Positions 1 to 9,242 of a DNA stretch of 64,000 nt are shown piece by piece. Source of the DNA: an uncultured Clostridia bacterium (GTDB taxonomy: Bacteria > Bacillota > Clostridia > Christensenellales > UBA1242); contig CAKVMI010000004.1 in the NCBI GenBank assembly GCA_934772525.1, forward strand, positions 147,146-211,145. The letters are read 5' to 3'. A program made the translations under genes and the position numbers. Below the pieces are notes generated by a model. The model had not been told where the DNA came from. It worked only from the letters and a program-made list of their open reading frames with translations, and searched no databases. Numbering within the stretch: the first letter of the stretch is position 1; the number at the start of each line of letters is the position of its first letter.

Positions 1-255
1 ATAAGCATCAATAATGTCATCCAATTCTGTAATTGATGGAACCTTTTCAGTACTCCCAACAATTTCACAAGCCATACGTTTTAATTCAAAAATATCGAAA
101 AGGGGAATGTCCTTTCCGTAGTTATTTTTGATATGATCTCTAATAGCTGTTTCTTGGACACTCTTCCCCTTTTGATTTAGGTCATTATAGATTCTTATAA
201 ACATACAAACATTTTTCATTGTTTGAAGATCTTCAATAGAATCGAATCTATACAT
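1..255 (-). CDS. Partial unknown protein, N-terminal 85 residues
   Basis: The frame is open from an ATG at 253-255 to the window edge, so only the N-terminus is seen. It is preceded by AGGAG at good spacing, which fixes the start. The 85 residues are hydrophilic and probably helical, beginning MYRFDSIEDLQTM and containing GKSVQETAIRDHIK, with no signal peptide or membrane segment. I do not recognise the family. It lies downstream of the coiled-coil genes on the same strand with about 150 bases between them, so it may share their transcript. Confidence 0.6.
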   Translation of the reverse strand, partial: MYRFDSIEDLQTMKNVCMFIRIYNDLNQKGKSVQETAIRDHIKNNYGKDIPLFDIFELKRMACEIVGSTEKVPSITELDDIIDAY

Positions 256-403
256 ATTCACTTATTCTCCTAAAATTAATTTCTCTCCCCCGAAATTATT
301 TTAGCCCAGAATTGTCAAATTTCCTAATAAAAACATTGATTATTTAAAATTAATTATTTTACTTAGATAAATTTTTGTTTTAATTTAAAACAATAATCTT
401 AAA

Positions 404-3400
404 TTACATTTCTCGTTCTTCACCATTTTCTTTACCCATCTGTTGTAATGCAATATACAAGGCAATTAGTTCATCTTGTGGTTTTTCTACCGTTCTTGCA
501 AGACCCAATTTTTTACCTACTACATCTTTATATGATGGATCAAATTCTTTTATATAGTTCTCCATATCCCTCAATGACATCTTTTGCTTAGTTCCGTTTT
601 TATATGTAACTGTTATCCTACTATTCACAATAAGTAACTTAGCAATACTCTTTTTAACATTCACGATAGTTTCATCTAATTTTTTTTCAAAAAGTGTATG
701 TTCATCTGGTCGCTTATCTTTTGCAGGTTCAGTTTCAGGTTTTTCAGGTTGTTCAGTGCCTGTTTTATCTCCGCCTGGGTTCGCACCAGTATCCTTAGTT
801 GTATGTTCATCTGGATTTCCTGGTAGTGTAATTTCTTCTCCTTGTCTCGTTATTATGGTCATGCCTGTCTCATCGGTTGTATGTTTTTCTGGGTCCACTG
901 GTTGTGCAATTTCTTCTCCTTGTCTCGTTGTTATGGTCATGCCTGTCTCCCCGGCTGTATGTTTTTCTGGGTCCCCTGGTAGTGAAATTTCTCCTCTTTG
1001 TCTCGTTATTGGGATAATACCAGTCTCCCCAGCTGTATGTTTTTCTGGGTTTTTAGCTGGTCCCAAACCCGGAGTTTCTCCGTCTCCAGGAATCTCTTTT
1101 CCGATTTGTTTGTTTACTTGGTCTACTATCTGTGTAATTAACAAATTGAAATTTTCATCATTTAACGCCGATCTTAAATCATCTAATGTTAATTTATCTA
1201 TCCTTCCATCTATTCTATTCTTAATTTCAATAATCGAATCATCAAAATATTGTAATGCACCATTTATATGTTCTGGCGAAATTCCTTGAATTTCTCTAAG
1301 TTTATTTTCTAGAGCGGCTTTTTTCTTGTTAACTTTGTCGCCTTTTTTAAACCAACTATCGTATAAATCTTGCATATCCCTAGCATCTTCTCCGACTTTG
1401 TTAAGTTCCCATTTTAAGTCTTCAAAATATGTATAAAAGTTGCTGACCACCTCATCAAGTTTATCTAGCTCCGATATATCAGTAATACTATCTACATAGT
1501 AAGAAGATTCACTAAGCTCATATCCTAGCTTATTTTTTAAATCTCTGTAACTATTTTCAAAATTTGACGCAAAGCAACCAATATTCTTGTCCATAAAACC
1601 AATATACATTTGATCAAATGTTTCTGGTGCATCTTGAATTTCATTTTTTGCTGCAGTTCGTTTACTATTCAATAGTGCATTTTTATTTTCATCAATTTTT
1701 TGTATTGCATTATTCTTAGTTTGTTCTGCATCTTTAATAATTTTTTGTGCATCTGTTTCAAAGGTCGAAGCATCTGTTAATTTGTCAATTTGACTAAAGT
1801 AACTATTTGTATTTTTTGTATCAAACCCAGCAAGTAGCATTTCAACATCACCATTGACTATTTGATCAAGGTAATCAGACGGGATATAGTTCTTGGCTTC
1901 TTCAATTTCGTTATAGATATTGTCTATTTTATTTTTCGCATCCGCTTGTCTTTGTTTAAGCTCTGCATTATCTTTTTTCTGTCTTTCTAGCTCTTTTTTA
2001 TTTTCTTCAATTTTTTCTAATGCATCTTTTTTAGCCGCCTCTGCTCTATCCACAATTTCTTGGGCTTTATCTTTAAAAGTAGAAACATCCGTTAAATTGT
2101 CAATTTGCTTATAGTAACTATTTGTATGAGTTTCTTCAAACTCGGCAATCAAATCTTTAACTTCTTGAGTAAATATATTGTTTAAGTCAGCATCCGCTAC
2201 GCTACTCTTTGCATTTTCAATTTCTTTATAAATGTTTGCAATTTGCATTTTTACACGATTTCTCTGTTTATTATTAACAGTGGTCACCTTAGCCTTTGTA
2301 GGTTTGCTCTTACCAGAGGTTTTTGCATCTTTTTGTAATTTTAAATTAGCTTCAATTTTATTTACTTCCTCTGAAATCTTTTTAAGATTAGGCTCCGTTC
2401 CACTATTTAAGCCGTCTATGCTACTTTTTACATTATCGATTTCAGTATCAATAGCTTCTTGAAACTTTGACAATTCCCACTTGTTACCGTCTATATTTTC
2501 AAATTTATTACCATTATTGGTTGCACTTTCTAAAGCCTTCATCAATCTTGCTTTTTGTAACAACAATTCGGTATATTTACCAATTCTTTCAACTTCTTTT
2601 TTAGCATTTTCTCTTTCTTCTTCAGTTTTTGTAGGGTCGTTTGAAATATTGTTGTTGTTTTCTATTGATTGTTGATAAGCACCACCATCTTTAACTGCTT
2701 CAATAATGGCCTTATATTCACTAGCCTTAGGGTTGGTATCTGCAAGTTTTTCATTTTGACTAGCCCAAACCTTTGCAATTTCTGCTTTTGCTAAAATTAC
2801 TTCATTGCCGATTTTTCTTTCTGTTTGTTCTAATTGTGCTTGTGTATCATTTTCATGTAAAATTATGTTGGTAGCACTATACCCATTGGTTATATTTTTA
2901 ATATTATTGATTCTATTTTCAATTTGCGGATTAGTTGTAATAGTATCTGGCAAAGTTTTTACAAATTCATCAATTATATCATTGTTTGCGGTTATTGCAT
3001 TAACTGTTTTTCCAGCTTTTTTTGATATATTCGCAACATCAAAGCCATCTGCTTCGGCTTCCAATCTTTTTGCTTCCACTAAATCACTTGCAGCTAAGTC
3101 TACTGCACTTTTGTTCTTTAGTTCTTCAAGTTTAGTAATTATATTTTGTTTCTCTGCTTTTACTCTATCACTTTCACCTTTGCCAATACCAGCGGTTAAA
3201 TAGACACATTTACCATTTTTTGTAACCACATCATTGTATATTTTCTCAATATCGGTTTGAAATCCGATTTTGTCATTAGCAATCATTGTATTAAGAGTAG
3301 AAGAAACACTATCCTTGCCTTTAAAATTAGCGTTTGCTAAGGTATTTAATTCTCTTTCTAACTGCGCTTGTTCAGCCAATAATTTTTGTAGTTCTGGTTG

Positions 3401-4054
3401 TCTTTTAGCAGATAATGCGTCTTTTGCATCTTGTAATTTTTTTAGTCTTCCATTTTCACCAAATAAGCCTCTAGTTCCGCCTATTACACCTGTTGCTAAT
3501 GTAGCAAGCCCAGCAAAACCTGTGGTAAATACACCACCAAGCATGGTAATACCAGCAATTGCTGGAAGCACTGCAGTTAGCACGACGGTACCAGCAAAAC
3601 CTATTGCACCCCATAGCGCAAATGGTCCCCATGCCGCACGTCTTGCATTTTTTACCGTTCTTACTGCACGGTTATATTCTGCTACGTAATTTTTTTCTTC
3701 ATCAATCTTTTGGTCTATAGCATCCTTTTCCGCTTTTTTTGCATCAATTTCAGCAGTAGCGTACGCCCTAAAGTCTTCACAAAGTGTTTTTTCATCACTT
3801 TCATTTGGAACTTCACCAAGTCTATGATTTCGGTTTAACGCTTTTGCTTTTTTTAACAAATCAGCACCACTGCTAGACCATCCAAGTTTTGAACATACTT
3901 GATCAGCAAAAGCTTCTTCACTTAAACCATTCGCTTCGCCTAATTTTTTTCCTTTATTGTAGGCATGAATAAAGTTTAGAAGCATGTTAAACTCAACGGT
4001 GGTACTAATACCAACGTTTCCATCTTCAAAATCTTTCTTCTCATAAGTTGCCAT
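404..4054 (-). CDS. Giant coiled-coil membrane protein with tandem repeats, function unknown
   Basis: A 1216-residue protein of unknown function. The start is an ATG preceded by AAAGGAG. The first 110 residues look globular, a charged helix follows, then a glycine-rich hydrophobic block at about residues 136-193 that could form two membrane hairpins. The rest is mostly Lys/Glu/Asn-rich predicted coiled coil. Two copies of a roughly 106-residue module begin near residues 606 and 712 and share the landmarks IYxEIExAK and NTNSYxxQID; a weaker third copy may follow. Near residues 1000-1084 there is a perfect-period 26-residue proline/threonine repeat (PEKHTxxETG). The C-terminus is a small globular piece. 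There is no signal peptide or sortase motif, so it is probably anchored with long cytoplasmic arms, but topology is uncertain. It follows a smaller protein of the same design with 59 bases between them. Confidence 0.75.
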   Translation of the reverse strand: MATYEKKDFEDGNVGISTTVEFNMLLNFIHAYNKGKKLGEANGLSEEAFADQVCSKLGWSSSGADLLKKAKALNRNHRLGEVPNESDEKTLCEDFRAYATAEIDAKKAEKDAIDQKIDEEKNYVAEYNRAVRTVKNARRAAWGPFALWGAIGFAGTVVLTAVLPAIAGITMLGGVFTTGFAGLATLATGVIGGTRGLFGENGRLKKLQDAKDALSAKRQPELQKLLAEQAQLERELNTLANANFKGKDSVSSTLNTMIANDKIGFQTDIEKIYNDVVTKNGKCVYLTAGIGKGESDRVKAEKQNIITKLEELKNKSAVDLAASDLVEAKRLEAEADGFDVANISKKAGKTVNAITANNDIIDEFVKTLPDTITTNPQIENRINNIKNITNGYSATNIILHENDTQAQLEQTERKIGNEVILAKAEIAKVWASQNEKLADTNPKASEYKAIIEAVKDGGAYQQSIENNNNISNDPTKTEEERENAKKEVERIGKYTELLLQKARLMKALESATNNGNKFENIDGNKWELSKFQEAIDTEIDNVKSSIDGLNSGTEPNLKKISEEVNKIEANLKLQKDAKTSGKSKPTKAKVTTVNNKQRNRVKMQIANIYKEIENAKSSVADADLNNIFTQEVKDLIAEFEETHTNSYYKQIDNLTDVSTFKDKAQEIVDRAEAAKKDALEKIEENKKELERQKKDNAELKQRQADAKNKIDNIYNEIEEAKNYIPSDYLDQIVNGDVEMLLAGFDTKNTNSYFSQIDKLTDASTFETDAQKIIKDAEQTKNNAIQKIDENKNALLNSKRTAAKNEIQDAPETFDQMYIGFMDKNIGCFASNFENSYRDLKNKLGYELSESSYYVDSITDISELDKLDEVVSNFYTYFEDLKWELNKVGEDARDMQDLYDSWFKKGDKVNKKKAALENKLREIQGISPEHINGALQYFDDSIIEIKNRIDGRIDKLTLDDLRSALNDENFNLLITQIVDQVNKQIGKEIPGDGETPGLGPAKNPEKHTAGETGIIPITRQRGEISLPGDPEKHTAGETGMTITTRQGEEIAQPVDPEKHTTDETGMTIITRQGEEITLPGNPDEHTTKDTGANPGGDKTGTEQPEKPETEPAKDKRPDEHTLFEKKLDETIVNVKKSIAKLLIVNSRITVTYKNGTKQKMSLRDMENYIKEFDPSYKDVVGKKLGLARTVEKPQDELIALYIALQQMGKENGEEREM
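801..1053 (-). repeat. 78-bp in-frame tandem repeat, 3 units plus a partial
   Basis: The landmark gtatgttxxtctgg recurs at 801, 879, 957 and 1035, exactly 78 bases apart. It encodes 26-residue units starting PEKHT or PDEHT and containing TRQ. The period is a multiple of three, so copy-number change would keep the reading frame. The copies differ by substitutions but not in length. Confidence 0.9.
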
Positions 4055-4113
4055 TATATTTTCTCCTTTTGTTTAAATATGTTTTTATTTATATTATTTT
4101 TTATTCACATATT

Positions 4114-5274
4114 CTAGCATCTATCTAAATAGGCTTGCGAATCACTATCCCAAAAATCAACACTATCCGGTCTTTCAGAAATTGTTTTAGTACAATTTAT
4201 ATTGTCTATCTTTACTTTTTGCACTTTTTCCATAAATTCTTCATATGTTGATGCATTTAATCTGTTATGAATGTACAAATATTGTAAATATTTTGCAAAG
4301 AAGTTTCTCCACTTTAGATGATTAATTTTGCTTTCATCATCAAAAATCTCACTAAGTTTTGACACACCCCTAACAACGTACGATTCTGCAGTGTTTTGTT
4401 TATTGATGTTGTCCAAGTCTTTTAATTTCTGCACTGCGTTTTCTTTTTCTTTTTTCTTCTGCTCTTGCACAACTTTTGCGGTTTGTAAGTTCTTTGTTGC
4501 GGTTGAAACTTCTTTTTCTTTCTTTTTGTATGCCTTATCTTTATTTGCCCATTTATACGATTTGTTTTTATCATTTTTATGAGCATCTTTTACCGCATTA
4601 TACTTATAAACGCCATAAATTGCGAGTGCTAAACTAGCACCACCGCTTAAACTAGAAACTGCCATACCTACAACTGTCGTAATGGTTCCAAGTATCGCAG
4701 AAGCAACGAGCGGAGCTAGTACCGCAAGCCCTAACATTACCCAACCAGCAACTCTAGCAATTTTTCTAGAATAAAATTTAATCTTTTCCCACTTTGATGG
4801 CGGTGATGCATTTTTTAGAGCATCCTCTGCTTCTTTTTCTTTCTTGTCGGCTTCAGCAAGTTCACCACTGGCTTTTTTCTGTCTTTCAGAAGCTTCTGCT
4901 TTTTTATAATCCTTGTCAGCGTTATAGGTTTTTGTGATTAATCCAGGAACCTCATCGTTTATATTGGACCATAATTTAAGAGAAATATCTTTGATTGCAT
5001 TTTCTATTTGAGAGTGGCTTGATCTTTTTAAACCTAGACTTATCTTACAGGCTTCTACTTCGTCTTTTTTTGTAGGATCATTTTCAGCTTCAAGAGCTTT
5101 AAGTTTTTCTTCTAGCGCATCTACTATTCTTTTGGTTTCTTCTGCTTTTTGCTTTAATTCCTTAATTTCATTTAAGTATCTTTTTATGTTCTCTACACGA
5201 GCATTCAATTCGCTAGCCGCAGAATCATAGACACCCTTACGCTCTTCTAGGGTCGTAATAGAATTATCCGCCAT
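4114..5274 (-). CDS. Coiled-coil membrane protein, partner of the giant protein
   Basis: A 386-residue protein of unknown function. The ATG at 5272-5274 sits 7 bases after GGGGGA; a TTG two codons upstream is too close to that site, so I prefer the ATG. Order: a coiled coil over residues 5-160 (Lys/Glu/Ala heptads), a hydrophobic glycine/alanine-rich block at about 168-225 resembling the membrane block of the next gene, a second lysine-rich coiled coil, then a globular C-terminus containing WRNFFAKYLQYLY. It is the first gene after a consensus promoter and probably forms an operon with the giant coiled-coil gene downstream. Shared architecture suggests the two act as a complex, but that is inference. 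Confidence 0.75.
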   Translation of the reverse strand: MADNSITTLEERKGVYDSAASELNARVENIKRYLNEIKELKQKAEETKRIVDALEEKLKALEAENDPTKKDEVEACKISLGLKRSSHSQIENAIKDISLKLWSNINDEVPGLITKTYNADKDYKKAEASERQKKASGELAEADKKEKEAEDALKNASPPSKWEKIKFYSRKIARVAGWVMLGLAVLAPLVASAILGTITTVVGMAVSSLSGGASLALAIYGVYKYNAVKDAHKNDKNKSYKWANKDKAYKKKEKEVSTATKNLQTAKVVQEQKKKEKENAVQKLKDLDNINKQNTAESYVVRGVSKLSEIFDDESKINHLKWRNFFAKYLQYLYIHNRLNASTYEEFMEKVQKVKIDNINCTKTISERPDSVDFWDSDSQAYLDRC

Positions 5275-5327
5275 ACGCAAATCCCCCTTATTACTTATGC
5301 GAACTAGTCTAATTTTTTTGTGACAAT

Positions 5328-5356
5328 ATTATAACATAATAATGGTAAAATTGCAA
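5328..5356 (-). promoter_or_regulatory. Sigma-A-type promoter for the coiled-coil operon
   Basis: On the minus strand TTGCAA (5351-5356) and TATAAT (5328-5333) are separated by 17 bases, about 55 bases upstream of the start codon at 5274. The -10 box is perfect and the -35 box matches four of six. Confidence 0.65.
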
Positions 5357-5470
5357 TACCTATACCCTAAAAACACGCTTTGTAAGTCAGTTGTACTAGT
5401 TTAGTATACCACAAATTATAATTTATACCAAACAAAAAAGTTTCGTTTAATAATTAAATATAAAATTTAA

Positions 5471-5515
5471 AAAATAGCACCAAGGGAATTACCCCTTAAA
5501 ATGCTATTTTTATTA
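5471..5515 (-). terminator. Rho-independent terminator after secA
   Basis: The arms aaaatagca and tgctatttt (outer limits 5471 and 5510) flank a second short GC-containing stem (aaggg/ccctt). It lies just past the secA stop codon and is followed on the minus strand by a T-rich run. Confidence 0.7.
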
Positions 5516-5518
5516 ATC

Positions 5519-8185
5519 TTACGCGCCCTTTCCACAGCAATTCTTATACTTCTTACCAGACCCACAAGGACATGGGTCATTTCGACCGATTGTTGATGCA
5601 GTATTTTTTACAGTTCCTTCTGCTTTATGTTGCATTTGTACTGGACGACGATTTGTTGGCCCATTAATTCTAATACCTAGCTTTATACCCAAAAGGTTAT
5701 TTGCTACTTCAATACGCATACTTTCAATCATTTCTTCAAACATATTGAAGCCTTCTTGCTGGTAAATGGTTACTGGGTTTTGGTTTCCGTACCCACGAAG
5801 CCCAACGCCTTGGCGAAGTGCATCCATTTCGTCGATGTGAGCAATCCATTTTTTATCTAGCACCATAAGTAACATTTGACGCTCTACATCTTCAAAATTA
5901 ATTCCTTGAGATTCAAACTCTTCACGCTTTTCTTTAAATTTTAAAAGCGCACTCTCTTCTACAATTTCTTCAATTTCCTTTTTAGAGTGGGTTTCCAAAA
6001 ACTCTTCGGTTATTAGGTTGGTTCCCGGTTCTACCAAACGCCTTTCTAACGCCATATTAAAGCCGTCAATATCCGCATCACTAACCTTTTCAAAGTTCAT
6101 ATATTCGTCTACTACGCTACAAGCCGATTCGCTTACCATATCCAAAATTTTGTCATGCATACTTTCTTTTTCCAAAATTTTGTTTCTTTCACGGTAAACT
6201 TCTTCTCTTTGCTTATTCATAACGTTATCAAATTCGACAACTGTTTTACGGATACTATAGTTTCGTGCTTCTACCTTCTTTTGAGCAATTTCTACGCTTC
6301 TTGAGAAGAATTTCATTTTTATGCTGGCGTCTTCTTCTAGTTTGAACATTTGAGCCATCTTTTTAAGTCTTTCACTACCAAAAATTCTAGCAAGGTCATC
6401 ATCTGCAGAAATATAGAACACGCTAGAACCTGGGTCGCCCTGTCTACCTGCACGACCTCTTAACTGGTTATCAATTCTTCTACTTTCGTGACGTTCGGTA
6501 CCAATAATATGAAGACCGCCAAGGGCCTTAACTTCTTCCTTTTCTTTACTAACTTGTTCTTTAAATTCAGCCAAATACTTTTGGAATTTTAACTTCGCTT
6601 CTAGAATGGTTTCATCTGTAGTTGGAGCGTACGACACTGCACTTTCAATAATCTCATCGGTGTAGCCTTCTTTCTTCATCTTGTCTTTTGCCATAAACTC
6701 AGCGTTGCCACCAAGCAAAATATCGGTACCACGACCAGCCATATTAGTTGCGATAGTAACCGCACCAATTCTACCCGCTTGTGCTACAATTTCGGCTTCT
6801 CGTAAGTGATTTTTTGCATTTAGGACATTATGAGGAATCTTTTTGCTTCTAAGTATTTTGCTAATTTCCTCACTCTTTTCAACTGTAATTGTACCAACTA
6901 GAACTGGCTGTTTACTGTTGTGACAATCAATAATATCATTTACAATAGCCTTAATTTTTGCATCATGACTAAAATAGAATTCATCATTTTCATCTATTCT
7001 TATCATAGGAAGATTAGTTGGAATTACAACAACATCAAGCCCGTAAATTTCTCTAAATTCGCCTTCTTCAGTTTTTGCAGTACCAGTCATACCGCTCATT
7101 TTTTTGTACAACTTAAAGAAATTTTGTAAAGTAATAGTTGCAAGGGTACGGTTTTCTGCCTTAACTTTTACGCCTTCCTTTGCTTCTATGGCTTGGTGCA
7201 ATCCGTCACTAAATCTTCGACCAACCATAATTCTACCAGTAAACTCATCTACAATTAACACTTCATCGCCATTTACAATGTAATCGTTATCCAACTTCAT
7301 TATATATCTAGCTTTTAAAGCGTTGTTAATATCATGGTAAATTTCAGTATTTTCAATATCTGAAAGGTTTTGAATATTGTAATATCTTTCAGCTTTTGCA
7401 ATACCAGTTTCTGTTAAATGGATACTCTTTTGCTTTTCATCTATAGAATAGTCTTCTTCTGCTAAATTCTTAGCAAAACGGTCAGCAACGACATATCTAT
7501 CACTACTTTCTCCACTAGGTCCACTAATAATTAATGGGGTTCGGGCTTCATCAATTAAAATACTATCTATTTCATCGACAATTACATATTCATAACCCCT
7601 TGCAAGCATTTGGCGTTTATCTATTGCCATATTATCTCTAAGGTAGTCAAAACCAAACTCACTATTTGTACCATAAACAATATCACATGCATATGTTGCA
7701 CGCTTTTGTTCTGGTGTTTGAGCAGAATGTACAAAGCCAACGGTCAAACCCAAAAAGTTATGAACCTTGCCCATCCATTCAGCATCTCTTTTTGCAAGGT
7801 ATTCGTTTACAGTAACTATATGAACTGGCTTACCACTTAGTGCGTTTAGGTATGCTGGAAGCGTAGAAATTAAGGTTTTACCTTCACCAGTTCTCATTTC
7901 GGCGATTCTACCTTGGTGCAACACAATACCACCTAGCAACTGCACGTTAAAGTGACGCATATGCAAAACTCTAGTACTAGCTTCACGCACAACAGCGTAA
8001 GCATCAGGTAAAATATCATCCAATGTTTCACCTGTTTTTAATCTTTCTTTTAAAACATCCGTTTGATGACGGAGTTCGTCATCGGACATATTTAAGTATT
8101 TATCTTCTAAAGAATCTATTTTATCTGCAATCTTTTGTAGTTTCTTTAAACTTCTTTTATTATCTAAATTTGTAAGAAAACCCAT
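5519..8185 (-). CDS. secA: Preprotein translocase ATPase SecA
   Basis: SecA is the motor ATPase that pushes unfolded preproteins through SecYEG. The 888-residue length is normal. The Walker A motif MRTGEGKT is at residues 97-104, the DEAD-type box VDEID with the following DEARTP is near residue 205, and the helicase half carries TNMAGRGTDI and QLRGRAGRQGDPG. The C-terminus ends in the zinc-binding SEC-C motif CPCGSGKKYKNCC, which binds SecB or ribosomes in other species. I chose the ATG at 8183-8185 (MGFLTNL) because GGAG lies 7 bases before it; an upstream in-frame start adds 14 unconserved residues and overlaps the promoter. It stands alone between its own promoter and terminator. SecE and SecG are elsewhere in the window. 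Confidence 0.98.
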   Translation of the reverse strand: MGFLTNLDNKRSLKKLQKIADKIDSLEDKYLNMSDDELRHQTDVLKERLKTGETLDDILPDAYAVVREASTRVLHMRHFNVQLLGGIVLHQGRIAEMRTGEGKTLISTLPAYLNALSGKPVHIVTVNEYLAKRDAEWMGKVHNFLGLTVGFVHSAQTPEQKRATYACDIVYGTNSEFGFDYLRDNMAIDKRQMLARGYEYVIVDEIDSILIDEARTPLIISGPSGESSDRYVVADRFAKNLAEEDYSIDEKQKSIHLTETGIAKAERYYNIQNLSDIENTEIYHDINNALKARYIMKLDNDYIVNGDEVLIVDEFTGRIMVGRRFSDGLHQAIEAKEGVKVKAENRTLATITLQNFFKLYKKMSGMTGTAKTEEGEFREIYGLDVVVIPTNLPMIRIDENDEFYFSHDAKIKAIVNDIIDCHNSKQPVLVGTITVEKSEEISKILRSKKIPHNVLNAKNHLREAEIVAQAGRIGAVTIATNMAGRGTDILLGGNAEFMAKDKMKKEGYTDEIIESAVSYAPTTDETILEAKLKFQKYLAEFKEQVSKEKEEVKALGGLHIIGTERHESRRIDNQLRGRAGRQGDPGSSVFYISADDDLARIFGSERLKKMAQMFKLEEDASIKMKFFSRSVEIAQKKVEARNYSIRKTVVEFDNVMNKQREEVYRERNKILEKESMHDKILDMVSESACSVVDEYMNFEKVSDADIDGFNMALERRLVEPGTNLITEEFLETHSKKEIEEIVEESALLKFKEKREEFESQGINFEDVERQMLLMVLDKKWIAHIDEMDALRQGVGLRGYGNQNPVTIYQQEGFNMFEEMIESMRIEVANNLLGIKLGIRINGPTNRRPVQMQHKAEGTVKNTASTIGRNDPCPCGSGKKYKNCCGKGA

Positions 8186-8217
8186 TGTAAATCTCCGTTT
8201 ATATGTTTTACCCTTTA

Positions 8218-8246
8218 ATTGTAACAAATCTACACCAAAAACTCAA
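8218..8246 (-). promoter_or_regulatory. secA promoter
   Basis: On the minus strand TTGAGT (8241-8246) is followed after 17 bases by TACAAT (8218-8223), about 33 bases before the secA start codon. This also argues against the longer secA reading frame, whose start would fall in the promoter. Confidence 0.6.
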
Positions 8247-8355
8247 CATAATTTGACTTCGTTTTTGACTTTTTATGACACTTTTACATAATTCCTACCC
8301 TATTTTACTTTGCTTTAAGGGGATTATATTCATTTAACAATATTTACCCAAAAGA

Positions 8356-8995
8356 AAAACCATTAAACATCCAAGCGAAGTGAAACCATGAAAAGTCCAC
8401 TTCACTAAGTTTACTTTTCAAGTTCACTCCCCTAGGTTTAACGGTTTATCTAATTTACGGTAAATTAACGGAAAGACGAATATATTGCGAAATACTCATC
8501 TTCTTACACCAAACCTTGTATGTTGCTTAATTTAACATTTTTCCTTGATTTTTACACAGCAAGATTTCTACTATTTCACCAAAAACAATACAGAAACACT
8601 CAAAATAAAAACAACTATTATTTTTTTATTTTTTGCTATACACTTTTATCTTCTATAAAATATTTTGAAATTAATCAAACTTCAAATTAAATATATTTAA
8701 CAATTATTCAATGAGCTTGTTTCTGAATTATTGTATTTTTCATACATTTCATCAAATGGTTTACTAAAATTATGCGTTTTAAAAAGTTGTTCGGAGTAAT
8801 TATCCACACTACAATTTATAAATTCTTTAGGTTTTTTCGAAATATATTCAACAATATCGTCGGTAATTACCTCTATTCTTCCTTTGGAAGTTAAAATACT
8901 AAAATTATTGTCTTTTTGCTTAATATACAAGATACCAGTTCGTTTTTTGTAAATAAAAGTAAATCTTTTAGGTATGTCTATTTCCGTCATCAAAT
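8356..8995. repeat. 640-bp direct repeat, copy 1
   Basis: Every line compared between 8356-8995 and 11256-11895 is identical at a constant offset of 2900 bases; identity breaks sharply at both ends. This copy holds the last 98 codons of the candidate immunity gene plus its 340-bp non-coding downstream region. No transposase or terminal inverted repeats are associated. The non-coding part (8356-8696) contains a long imperfect inverted repeat and otherwise nothing I recognise. Confidence 0.95.
8357..8447. repeat. Long imperfect inverted repeat inside the direct repeat
   Basis: The left arm begins aaaccattaaac and the right arm ends with its near-complement gtttaacggttt. Inner matches include gtgaa/ttcac and gaaaagt/acttttc. 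A nested alternative pairing (gaagtg with cacttc) uses part of the same bases, so two folds are possible. An identical copy lies at 11257-11347. It sits downstream of the immunity gene and could be a transcript-end structure or a recombination substrate. Confidence 0.6.
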
Positions 8996-9236
8996 TCATA
9001 TCTACATTATGATTTGTATAATTTTCTATTTCACCAATACACATTTTTAATGCCTCTTGTTCATTGCTTCCGACACCCGCAGCATGTCCCCAATCACCAA
9101 ATTCATCTTGAAACATAAGATCACTTTTTGCACAAAAAGTTTTTTTATTAAACATTGTGTCTTCGCTTAATTCAATAATAATTTTAAACTTGTCGACCAA
9201 AACCTGTATATGCTTATATCCATAATCATATTTCAT
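8697..9236 (-). CDS. Candidate immunity protein of the toxin island
   Basis: A 179-residue soluble acidic protein with no signal peptide or membrane segment, so cytoplasmic. I do not recognise the family. The assignment as immunity protein rests on position: it starts six bases after the stop of the toxin candidate, and its ribosome binding site AGGTGA overlaps that stop codon, giving tight translational coupling. Polymorphic toxin loci generally place the cytoplasmic immunity gene directly 3' of the toxin. A truncated copy of its last 98 codons lies 2.9 kb away in the second direct repeat, a pattern seen with orphan immunity fragments. It could instead be an unrelated accessory factor. Confidence 0.6.
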   Translation of the reverse strand: MKYDYGYKHIQVLVDKFKIIIELSEDTMFNKKTFCAKSDLMFQDEFGDWGHAAGVGSNEQEALKMCIGEIENYTNHNVDMNLMTEIDIPKRFTFIYKKRTGILYIKQKDNNFSILTSKGRIEVITDDIVEYISKKPKEFINCSVDNYSEQLFKTHNFSKPFDEMYEKYNNSETSSLNNC

Positions 9237-9242
9237 AGATGA

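Noticed and set aside
801..1053. Evenly spaced repeats that might be a CRISPR array
   Set aside because: The repeat is 78 bp with diverged copies, lies within one open reading frame and has no spacers of fixed length; it is a coding tandem repeat.
756..1289. Plus-strand 177-codon frame opposite the repeat region
   Set aside because: It is the antisense of the 78-bp repeats and has no ribosome binding site or protein-like character.
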